This document shows positions 1-6,344 of a DNA stretch of 13,273 bases, piece after piece (within the stretch, counting starts at the first letter, position 1; each line of letters begins with the position of its first letter). Location of the stretch: contig NZ_ML142850.1 of the NCBI RefSeq assembly GCF_004138495.1, positions 491,855 through 505,127 on the forward strand, written 5' to 3'. The notes under the pieces were generated by a model, which did not search any database, was not told where the DNA came from, and was given only the letters and a program-made list of their open reading frames with translations. A program made the position numbers and the translations under genes. The stretch is from Phytoactinopolyspora endophytica. GTDB lineage: Bacteria; Actinomycetota; Actinomycetes; Jiangellales; Jiangellaceae.

Positions 1-45
1 GAACGCTCCGTCCAGGAGCCTCCGCACCGCGGAAGGAGAGATCCC

Positions 46-1443
46 GTGACACACAGCGTCAACGCACCATCCATGAGTAGGCCCATAAGTAGGCCCATGA
101 GCAGGCGCGGCTTCATGCGCGGCGTCCTCGGTACGGCCGCCGGCGCGGGTGCGCTCGGCGCGCTTTCCGCCTGTGGAGACGACGGCGGATCGTCGTCCTC
201 CTCGGACGGCGACAGTGGCCGGCTGGTGTTCTGGCACAACTACACGCAGGAGGCGCGCGTCAACTTCATGCGCGACGTCGCCGACCGGTTCGAGGAGAGC
301 CACCCAGACACCACGGTGGAGATCGAAGTGGTCCCGTTCCCCCAGTTCCCCACCAAGTGGCCGGCGGCACAGGCGGCGGGCAACCTACCCGACGTGACGA
401 CGGTGCTGCCGACGGTGGCGGTGTCCATGTGGCAGGCGGGCGCTCTGCACCCGATGGAACCGGTCCTCGAGGAGCTCGGCGGGACCTCCGCGTTCAGCCC
501 CGGTCTCCTCGACCGTTCCGCCATGTACGAGGACCAGCACATCCTGCTGCCGCACTACGTGCACAACCGGCTCCTGGCGCACCGCACCGACATCCTCTCC
601 GAAGCCGGCGTGAGCTTGTCGGAGCGCCCCTCCTGGGACGAGGTCCTCAGCGCGGCTCAGGCGACCACCAAGGAGCCCGACCAGTTCGGCTGGATGCTCA
701 AGCTGTCGGCCTCCGACACCGGCGGCGGGTATCTGCTGTGGATGCTGACCCGCTCCGCCGACGGCAAGTTCTTCGACGCCGACGGCACGGCGATGCTCGA
801 TACGCCGGAGGTGAAGCGGGCGACCGAGTTCCTGGTGGAGCTCGGGCGGACGGCGAGCGGACCCGGCCAGGTGAACTACAACATCAACGACAACTTCTCG
901 CTGATCAACGCCGGGACCACAGTGCTCGCCGAGGTCTCCGGAGCCGAGATCGGCATCGCCGCGGTCGATGCTCCGGACATCGCGGACAAGCTGGCGACGA
1001 CGTTCATGCCGACAGACGTCCAGCCCGGACACCAGATGGGGGCGGTGTCACTCGCGTTGCCGAAGGGCAACAATCCCAGCCTGGCACAGGAGTTCGCGGC
1101 CTTCCTCTACGCGGAGGAGAACTACGTACCGTTCCTGCACACGATCCCGCTGTTCATGTTCCCGGCACTCGCCTCCGCGAACAGCCCGGAGTTCTTCGAC
1201 GAGCCGACCATCGCGAAGTACGAGACGACCGCGCAGCAGACACTGACCGGGGTGGAGGAAGGAAGCCCTCCGGGCTTCGAGGACGGCCCGAACCCCTACG
1301 CAGGGCCGGTCTTCAACAGCCACGTGATCGAGCAGATGCTGCAGAACGTCCTGGTCGGTGGTGCCGACGTGGACAGTGCCCTGGCGACCGCCAACCAGAC
1401 TGTTCAGGCGACTCTCGATGACATCTCGTCTCGCCTCGGCTGA
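46..1443 (+). CDS. ABC transporter sugar-binding lipoprotein (extracellular solute-binding protein family 1)
   Basis: This 465-residue protein is the extracytoplasmic binding component of a CUT1-type sugar importer. The N-terminus carries a twin-arginine motif (SRRGFMR, residues 19-25), a hydrophobic Ala/Gly-rich stretch (about 27-42) and a lipobox LSAC with Cys43, followed by an acidic/Ser-rich linker. It is therefore probably exported folded by Tat and anchored as a lipoprotein. The mature part (from about residue 60, LVFWHNYTQE) has the typical family 1 start, and the length is normal for the family. The GTG start at 46 is preceded by a good ribosome-binding site (GGAAGGAGAG, 31-40). ATGs at 73 and 97 are alternative starts that would still leave the twin-arginine motif. 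Two permease genes follow directly. The ligand cannot be read from sequence, but a sugar or sugar derivative is likely. Confidence 0.93.
   Translation: MTHSVNAPSMSRPISRPMSRRGFMRGVLGTAAGAGALGALSACGDDGGSSSSSDGDSGRLVFWHNYTQEARVNFMRDVADRFEESHPDTTVEIEVVPFPQFPTKWPAAQAAGNLPDVTTVLPTVAVSMWQAGALHPMEPVLEELGGTSAFSPGLLDRSAMYEDQHILLPHYVHNRLLAHRTDILSEAGVSLSERPSWDEVLSAAQATTKEPDQFGWMLKLSASDTGGGYLLWMLTRSADGKFFDADGTAMLDTPEVKRATEFLVELGRTASGPGQVNYNINDNFSLINAGTTVLAEVSGAEIGIAAVDAPDIADKLATTFMPTDVQPGHQMGAVSLALPKGNNPSLAQEFAAFLYAEENYVPFLHTIPLFMFPALASANSPEFFDEPTIAKYETTAQQTLTGVEEGSPPGFEDGPNPYAGPVFNSHVIEQMLQNVLVGGADVDSALATANQTVQATLDDISSRLG
73..108 (+). repeat. Three-copy 12-bp tandem repeat in the signal-peptide n-region
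   Basis: Three imperfect 12-base units lie head to tail: ATGAGTAGGCCC, ATAAGTAGGCCC and ATGAGCAGGCGC. They encode MSRP-ISRP-MSRR, so the last unit supplies the twin-arginine pair. The array keeps the reading frame and lengthens the positively charged region ahead of the Tat motif. Units 1 and 3 each begin with an ATG that could serve as an alternative start. Confidence 0.85.
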
Positions 1444-2404
1444 GCGGGCGCCCGCCCACAGCGAGGAGCCGGCTCCGGGTTCGCCCGGGTCGGCTCCGCC
1501 GGCCGCCCGTCCGTGGTATCGCGCCCTTCTGAGCTGGATGGACCACAGGACGCATCTGCTGATGGTGATACCCGGCGTCGGACTGCTGCTGGCTATGGTC
1601 GCCTACCCGGTGGGCTTCAACGTCTGGAACAGCTTCACCGACCGGAACCTGAGCTTCCCCACGTCCGAGTGGGTGGGGCTGGCCAACTACGAGCGGGTGC
1701 TGACCGACGCCGCGTTCTTCTCGGCGATCACCCGGACGCTCGTGTGGACGTTCAGCTCCGTGGCGGGTCAGCTGCTGCTGGGCTTCATCGGAGCCGTGGC
1801 TCTGCAGGCTGTTCGCCGTGGGCAAGGACCACTGCGGCTGGGCCTGATCATCCCATGGGCGTTTCCGTCGATCGTGCTCGCGTACTCGTGGAAGTTCATG
1901 CTCGATCCGATCGTCGGCGTCGTCAACGACGTGTCCATGCGGGTGGGGCTGATCGACCAGCCGGTCGCCTGGCTCGGGAACGAAGCCACCGCGATGCCGG
2001 CCGTCGTGGCCATGAACATCTGGTTCGGCTTCCCGTTCATGATGGTGGCGCTGCTGGCCGGGCTGCAGACCATTCCGGTGGAGCATTACGAGTCCGCCCG
2101 TGTGGACGGCGCGAACTTCTGGCAGGAGCTGCGCCACATCACCCTGCCGGGCCTGCGCCACGTGATCGGCGCGCTGATCGTCCTGCGCAGCATCTGGGTG
2201 TTCAACAATTTCGACTTCGTCTACCTGACGACTGGCGGAGGTCCGATCCGCGTGACGGAGACGCTGCCGGTGTACGCGTTCCAGATCGGCTGGACCAACT
2301 ACGACATCGGGCGGATGGCGGCGGTGTCGGTGGCGATGCTGGGCGTCCTCGTCATCATCATCGCGGTCTACCTCAAGGTGCTTCGCGTGGACAAGGAGGA
2401 CTAG
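1418..2404 (+). CDS. ABC sugar transporter permease, MalF/UgpA-like
   Basis: This 328-residue inner-membrane permease is the first of two in the importer. Hydrophobic segments lie near residues 46-66, 103-127, 141-160, 194-215, 247-268 and 298-319, consistent with six helices. The cytoplasmic EAA loop that docks on the ATPase is clear at 225-244 (E-S-A-R-V-D-G-A ... I-T-L-P). The frame is open back to a GTG at 1358. I chose ATG 1418, which overlaps the end of the binding-protein gene by 26 bases, because the upstream codons give an Arg/Trp-rich stretch unlike the family. There is no strong Shine-Dalgarno before 1418, so translation is probably coupled. The first 35 residues are Pro/Ala-rich and disordered-looking, which is common in actinobacterial MalF-like proteins. 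Confidence 0.92.
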   Translation: MTSRLASAERAPAHSEEPAPGSPGSAPPAARPWYRALLSWMDHRTHLLMVIPGVGLLLAMVAYPVGFNVWNSFTDRNLSFPTSEWVGLANYERVLTDAAFFSAITRTLVWTFSSVAGQLLLGFIGAVALQAVRRGQGPLRLGLIIPWAFPSIVLAYSWKFMLDPIVGVVNDVSMRVGLIDQPVAWLGNEATAMPAVVAMNIWFGFPFMMVALLAGLQTIPVEHYESARVDGANFWQELRHITLPGLRHVIGALIVLRSIWVFNNFDFVYLTTGGGPIRVTETLPVYAFQIGWTNYDIGRMAAVSVAMLGVLVIIIAVYLKVLRVDKED

Positions 2405-2407
2405 ACG

Positions 2408-3295
2408 ATGGCCACCGCAGTCGCCAACGCCAGCACCGGACCCGCGCGGACGCGGCGCCCGAAGTGGCGCAAGGACCGGCGCCGGCAGCTGGTCGGCTAC
2501 GCCGTCCTCACGCCGCTCATCGGTTTCGCCGTGTTTCCGCTGCTCTGGATGGCCGCGTCGTCGGTCAAGACCCCGGAGGAGCTGTACACGTTCCCGCCTA
2601 CGTGGATTCCGGACGGAGTCGACTGGGGCTTCTATCGGCGCGTGCTGGAGGGCACCCAATTCACCGACTTCATGGTCAACAGCGCCGTCGTCGGGATCGG
2701 CAGCACCGCCATCGTCGTCGTGCTGTCCGCGATGGCCGGGTTCGGACTCGCTCGGGGCGGCTTTCCGGGGCGGCTGTTCGTGTCCCGTAGCGTCCTGGTG
2801 GCGTACGTGTTCCCGACCATCCTGTACGCCATCCCGCTGTTCACGGTCATCTCGGGGATCGGGCTGGCCGGCACCTACCCGGGCATCATCATCGTCCACG
2901 TCGCCTTCAACTTCCCGTTCTGCACGTGGCTGATGATGCAGTACTTCCGGAGCCTGCCGAAAGAAATCGAGGAAGCGGGACGGGTCGACGGGCTCACCCA
3001 CATGGGCATCTTCGTCCGGGTGGCCATTCCGCTGGCCGCGCCCGGGCTCGCCACCACCGCGATCTTCGGCTTCATCAACAGCTGGAACGAGTTCCTGCTG
3101 TCGTTCGTGATCCTCGGCGGTGGTGAGCGGCGCACGCTGCCCGTCGGCATCTACAACTTCGTCGGCAGCGAGGTGGCCGACTGGGGACCGCTCATGGCGG
3201 CCACCACGCTCGCCGTGGTCCCGACCCTGGTGTTGTTCCTGGTGATCCAACGGAAGATCACCGGCGGCCTGACCGGAGGGGCGGTCAAGGGATGA
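2408..3295 (+). CDS. ABC sugar transporter permease, MalG/UgpE-like
   Basis: This 295-residue inner-membrane permease is the partner of the preceding gene. It has a basic N-terminus (residues 13-27), six hydrophobic segments beginning about 30-50, and an EAA loop at 186-208 (E-E-A-G-R-V-D-G ... I-P). The C-terminal GGLTGGAVKG ending is typical of MalG-type permeases. The ATG lies 3 bases after the previous stop and has a strong ribosome-binding site (AAGGAGGA, 2393-2400) inside the preceding gene's last codons. No ATP-binding subunit is encoded beside it. In Actinobacteria such importers often use a shared MsiK-type ATPase encoded elsewhere, and I infer that here. Confidence 0.94.
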   Translation: MATAVANASTGPARTRRPKWRKDRRRQLVGYAVLTPLIGFAVFPLLWMAASSVKTPEELYTFPPTWIPDGVDWGFYRRVLEGTQFTDFMVNSAVVGIGSTAIVVVLSAMAGFGLARGGFPGRLFVSRSVLVAYVFPTILYAIPLFTVISGIGLAGTYPGIIIVHVAFNFPFCTWLMMQYFRSLPKEIEEAGRVDGLTHMGIFVRVAIPLAAPGLATTAIFGFINSWNEFLLSFVILGGGERRTLPVGIYNFVGSEVADWGPLMAATTLAVVPTLVLFLVIQRKITGGLTGGAVKG

Positions 3296-4233
3296 CCGGG
3301 ACAGAGCCGGGCGCGGACACACAGCCGGGCACAGGCACACAGCCGGGCACCGTGGCGCCGTCGCGTCGGTGGTCGTTGTTGCTGCACTCGATGGCCACAC
3401 CCGACGTAGGCCCGGTCGGATGTCTGGAGTCCGCCCACCGACTCGAGCTCGACGGCATTGAGCTGATCATCGACGACGAGTACCGATGCGGGCTGCGGCC
3501 GGCGGCCAGCAGATCGGAGGTGAACGGGGTGGCCGGCGCGGCAGCGGATCTGGGACTGCGCGTCGCCGCGCTGTGTCCCTATACCCGGGATATCGACGCG
3601 GAGTCCGAGTCGGACCGGTGGCGAGCCGCCGACGAGCTTCGCCGCGCCGTGGATCTGGCGGCCGAGCTGGGCGCCCGGCACATCCGGGTGCTCGCCGGAC
3701 GCGACCGGCCCGAGCCCGAGCGAGCGGCCGCGTTGGCTCGGGCCTCCCAGACGCTGGGCGAGGTCGGCGTCTACGCCCAGCTAGCGGGGGTCAACCTGAA
3801 TGTGGAGAACCACATGGACACCCTGGCCACGAGCGCGGCCACGACACGTGACCTCGTCGCCGCTGCCGCAAGTCCGACGGTGGGCATCCTCTACGACCAG
3901 GCCAACCTGGCGATCATGAGAGCCGAGGATCCGGCCACGGCGTACCTGATGCAGGAGCCGTTCATCCGCCACGTCCATCTGAAGAACTTCCTGCCCGCCG
4001 AGGGCGGACGCCGACCTGTCGGGCTGGACGCCGGAAAGGTCGACTGGCGCGCAGCCCTACTCCTGCTCGACGGCTACATCGGCACCATGACCTTCGAGTA
4101 CGAGCGGCGCTGGTTCTCCGACCAGCTGCCACCCGTGGAGACCGTGCTGCACCGCGACCGGGACCTGGTGCTGCGCACAGCCGCAGAGCTGGAGCGCACC
4201 ACGTCACGTATCGATCGGAAGCCCGGCGTGTGA
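3292..4233 (+). CDS. Sugar phosphate isomerase/epimerase family protein (TIM barrel, AP endonuclease 2-like)
   Basis: This 313-residue cytoplasmic protein has the xylose-isomerase-like TIM-barrel fold, whose members are isomerases, epimerases or dehydratases of sugars, keto-sugars and inositols. The likely metal ligands sit at the expected strand ends: Glu172 (NLNVEN), Asp202 (ILYDQAN), His229 (RHVHLKN) and Glu269 (MTFEYE). The start ATG overlaps the permease stop (ATGA), indicating translational coupling. Residues 2-22 are a low-complexity Thr/Gln/Pro/Gly repeat outside the fold. A GTG at 3352 would begin just before the conserved RRWSLLLHS and is a possible alternative start. The family is functionally diverse, so the substrate is unknown. 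Its place between the importer and an FAH enzyme suggests it acts on the imported compound. Confidence 0.88.
   Translation: MTGTEPGADTQPGTGTQPGTVAPSRRWSLLLHSMATPDVGPVGCLESAHRLELDGIELIIDDEYRCGLRPAASRSEVNGVAGAAADLGLRVAALCPYTRDIDAESESDRWRAADELRRAVDLAAELGARHIRVLAGRDRPEPERAAALARASQTLGEVGVYAQLAGVNLNVENHMDTLATSAATTRDLVAAAASPTVGILYDQANLAIMRAEDPATAYLMQEPFIRHVHLKNFLPAEGGRRPVGLDAGKVDWRAALLLLDGYIGTMTFEYERRWFSDQLPPVETVLHRDRDLVLRTAAELERTTSRIDRKPGV
3301..3354 (+). repeat. Three-copy 18-bp tandem repeat at the N-terminus of the isomerase gene
   Basis: Three head-to-tail 18-base units start at 3301, 3319 and 3337. They share the core ACA(G/C)AGCCGGGC and encode TEPGAD, TQPGTG and TQPGTV. The array keeps the frame and lies before the first predicted beta strand of the TIM barrel, so copy number could change without damaging the fold. 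Confidence 0.85.
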
Positions 4234-4273
4234 ACGGGCAGCCCTCATTTCCTTCACTTCACCGACCCGACGC

Positions 4274-4279
4274 GAGGAA
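4274..4279 (+). promoter_or_regulatory. Ribosome-binding site that sets the start of the FAH gene
   Basis: GAGGAA lies 4 bases before the ATG at 4284. It favours that start over the GTG at 4230, which overlaps the previous stop but would add 18 residues unlike the family. Confidence 0.6.
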
Positions 4280-4283
4280 CCCG

Positions 4284-5249
4284 ATGCGCTTTCTGTCCTA
4301 CCGCTCGCCCGACACTCCTGGCGCCGCGCCACCGTGCTGGGGATACCTCGACCTCGGTCCGGGGGACGCCGCTCCGCCCGACCCCGCGTCCGCGCCGCCG
4401 ACGCCCGTCGTCGACGTGACCCGGATGGCGACGAGAACGGGCCGGACATACCCGACCAGCGTGCGGGCGCTCGTCGAGATGGCACCGGAGGAACGCTCCG
4501 CGCTGTTCGAAGCCTGGCGTGACCAGGTGCAGGACACCCGAGCAGCCACCGTGCCACTGGGCGAGCTCCAGGTGCTGGCGCCGATCCCCGAGCCGCGCCG
4601 CAACGTCATCGCCGTCGGAGCCAATTACCGCGAACATGCCGACGAGTCGCCGTACTCCCCCGGGCTGCCGGACCGTCCGATCTTCTTCACGAAGGCCACC
4701 ACCACCGTCACCGGCCCGGGGCCGGTCGTCGTCGATCCGCGGCAGTCCACCCGCGTCGACTGGGAGGTGGAGCTCGGCGTCGTCGTCGGCGCGCGGGCGC
4801 GCTCCCTGACCCCCGCTACCGCGCCGGATGCGGTCTTCGGCTATCTGACCGCCAACGATCTCTCCGCCCGTGACCAGCAGCACGAGCGCCCGGAGGGCCA
4901 GTGGTTCCTCGGCAAGAGTCTGGACGGCTTCTGTCCTCTCGGGCCCTGGCTGGTGACCGCCGACGAGGTGCCCGACCCGCAGGACCTCAGCCTGTCCCTG
5001 ACGGTGAACGGGGTTCCGAAGCAGCAGTCGAGCACGGCACGGATGGTGTTCGACGTCACGGATCTGCTGGTGGAGCTATCCCGGTTCATGACGCTGTTGC
5101 CCGGTGACATCGTCATCACCGGCACCCCGGCCGGCGTTGGCGACGCCCGGACGCCACCGGAGTACCTGCACGACGGGGACGTCGTCGTCGCCGAGGTAGA
5201 AGGCATCGGGCGGCTACGCACGACCTTCACGACGGCGCCGGGAGCGTGA
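4284..5249 (+). CDS. Fumarylacetoacetate hydrolase (FAH) family protein
   Basis: This 321-residue cytoplasmic protein belongs to the metal-dependent FAH fold. Members hydrolyse acylpyruvates, decarboxylate oxaloacetate-type acids, or dehydrate 2-keto-3-deoxy sugar acids. The catalytic C-terminal domain spans about 105-315. Visible signatures are AVGANYREHA (110-119), the metal ligand pair Glu161/Glu163 in DWEVEL, Asp192 in TANDLSARD, Lys211 in GKSLDGFCPLGPW, and the PGDIVITGTPAGVG loop (273-286). The N-terminal 70 residues form the usual small domain (MRFLSYR ... GYLDLG). The next gene encodes a hydroxyacid dehydrogenase, so a role on a 2-oxo sugar acid is plausible. The exact reaction is an inference and cannot be told from motifs. 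Confidence 0.9.
   Translation: MRFLSYRSPDTPGAAPPCWGYLDLGPGDAAPPDPASAPPTPVVDVTRMATRTGRTYPTSVRALVEMAPEERSALFEAWRDQVQDTRAATVPLGELQVLAPIPEPRRNVIAVGANYREHADESPYSPGLPDRPIFFTKATTTVTGPGPVVVDPRQSTRVDWEVELGVVVGARARSLTPATAPDAVFGYLTANDLSARDQQHERPEGQWFLGKSLDGFCPLGPWLVTADEVPDPQDLSLSLTVNGVPKQQSSTARMVFDVTDLLVELSRFMTLLPGDIVITGTPAGVGDARTPPEYLHDGDVVVAEVEGIGRLRTTFTTAPGA
5240..5244 (+). promoter_or_regulatory. Ribosome-binding site that favours the second GTG of the dehydrogenase gene
   Basis: GGGAG is 7 bases before the GTG at 5252 but only 1 base before the GTG at 5246, which overlaps the previous stop as GTGA. Spacing supports 5252. The two starts differ by two residues only. Confidence 0.5.
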
Positions 5250-5251
5250 CC

Positions 5252-6274
5252 GTGGCAGACCCGATTGTCGTGGTCATGTCCGAGGAGCTGCGTGCCAGGA
5301 TCTTCACCGAGGCAGACTGGGACCGGCTCGGTCGGGCCGGTGAGCTGTCGTGGGTGAGCGACGTGTCATCGTCCGCATCTGTTCGCACCGTCCTCGCAGA
5401 CGCACGCATCTGCGTCACGGGATGGGACACCCCGCCCCTGCCGGCGGCCCTGTTCGACGACTCGCGTCCGGGCTCGCATCACGGTTCACATCGGCTGGAG
5501 CTGGTCGCACACACCGGGGGCTCAGTGCGGCGCCTGGTGCCGGCCGTCGCCCTCGAGCATGGGGTGCGGATCACCCAGGCGTCGGCGGTGCTGGCCGAGG
5601 CGGTAGCCGAGTTCGCGGTCATGTCCATCATCGCCGGCCTGCGTGACGTCGTCCCCTTCGCGTCCGCGATGCGCGACGGGGAGACATGGTCGCGGCTGGT
5701 TGAGCGACCGCCGGGGCGGCTGCTGCGTGACCAGGTGGTGGGGATCGTCGGCGCCAGTCGCACGGGCCGCGCCACGCTGCACCGGCTGCAGCCGTTCGGC
5801 TGCCGGTGCCTCGTCGCCGACCCGTTCTTGACCGAGGACGCGGCGGCCGACCTAGGTGTCCAGCGGGCGACACTGGAGGAGCTGGTTGAGCGGGCGGACG
5901 TCGTGTCCCTGCATGCTCCAGTGCTTCCCGAGACGCGCGGCATGCTGGGCCGGGGTCTGATCGGCCGGCTCAAGCCGGGCGCGCTCGTCGTCAACACGGC
6001 ACGCTCCGCACTCGTCGACAGCGCCGCTCTGCTGGAGGCCGCCGCCGCGGGTCGCATCCAGGTGGTGGCCGACGTCTTCGACGACGAGCCGCTTCCGGCG
6101 GACAGCGAGTGGCGTCGATGCGTCGGTGTCGTCACCACACCGCACATCGCCGCCCTCACCGTCGAGACGCTTCACGAGCAAGGGGCGGCCACCGTCGACG
6201 AGGTGCTGCGGTTCGTCAACGGCGCGCCGCTCCAGCATGAGGTGACGCGCCAGGCGTACCAGATCAACGCCTAG
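5252..6274 (+). CDS. D-isomer-specific 2-hydroxyacid dehydrogenase family protein (NAD-dependent)
   Basis: This 340-residue enzyme should interconvert a 2-oxo acid and the D-2-hydroxy acid, in the SerA/glyoxylate reductase superfamily. The NAD-binding domain starts about residue 160. Its nucleotide loop is VGIVGASRTGR (163-173), and Asp190 ends the second strand, which suggests NAD rather than NADP. The catalytic triad is present: Arg251 (VVNTARSALVD), Glu279 (DVFDDEP) and His298 (TTPHIA). The second Gly of the classical GxGxxG is Ser169. The N-terminal catalytic half is more divergent. It is the last gene of the six-gene run and ends at the inverted repeat. Likely it reduces the oxo-acid product of the upstream enzymes, or oxidises a hydroxy acid, but the direction is unknown. 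Confidence 0.9.
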   Translation: MADPIVVVMSEELRARIFTEADWDRLGRAGELSWVSDVSSSASVRTVLADARICVTGWDTPPLPAALFDDSRPGSHHGSHRLELVAHTGGSVRRLVPAVALEHGVRITQASAVLAEAVAEFAVMSIIAGLRDVVPFASAMRDGETWSRLVERPPGRLLRDQVVGIVGASRTGRATLHRLQPFGCRCLVADPFLTEDAAADLGVQRATLEELVERADVVSLHAPVLPETRGMLGRGLIGRLKPGALVVNTARSALVDSAALLEAAAAGRIQVVADVFDDEPLPADSEWRRCVGVVTTPHIAALTVETLHEQGAATVDEVLRFVNGAPLQHEVTRQAYQINA

Positions 6275-6333
6275 CCCATGATCATCAACGGTGAGCCCAC
6301 CTATGACCGGCCCAACCGTTGATGATCATGGGC
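6274..6333. terminator. Perfect 19-bp inverted repeat between convergent genes (probable bidirectional terminator)
   Basis: Arms at 6274-6292 and 6315-6333 are exact reverse complements, separated by 22 bases. The left arm starts in the last base of the dehydrogenase stop codon. The right arm ends 11 bases before the stop of the sialidase-like gene on the other strand. There is no T-run on either side, so it is not a textbook rho-independent terminator. Its position between two converging genes and its very stable stem still make termination or mRNA 3'-end protection likely. The arms contain the self-complementary ATGATCAT. Confidence 0.65.
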
Positions 6334-6344
6334 GTGGTGGCAGG

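Noticed and set aside
5..19. Small hairpin GCTCC/GGAGC ahead of the first gene
   Set aside because: Five base pairs in GC-rich DNA with only 45 bases of upstream context; likely chance.
357..1421. A 354-residue + strand frame inside the binding-protein gene
   Set aside because: Arg/Gly-rich composition typical of a shifted frame of a GC-rich gene; the overlapping binding protein has clear signal and family features.
1313..3400. A 695-residue open frame on the - strand across the permease genes
   Set aside because: Its translation is His/Arg/Asp-rich with no recognisable domain. It runs antisense to two clear permeases, and long antisense frames are expected in GC-rich codon-biased DNA.
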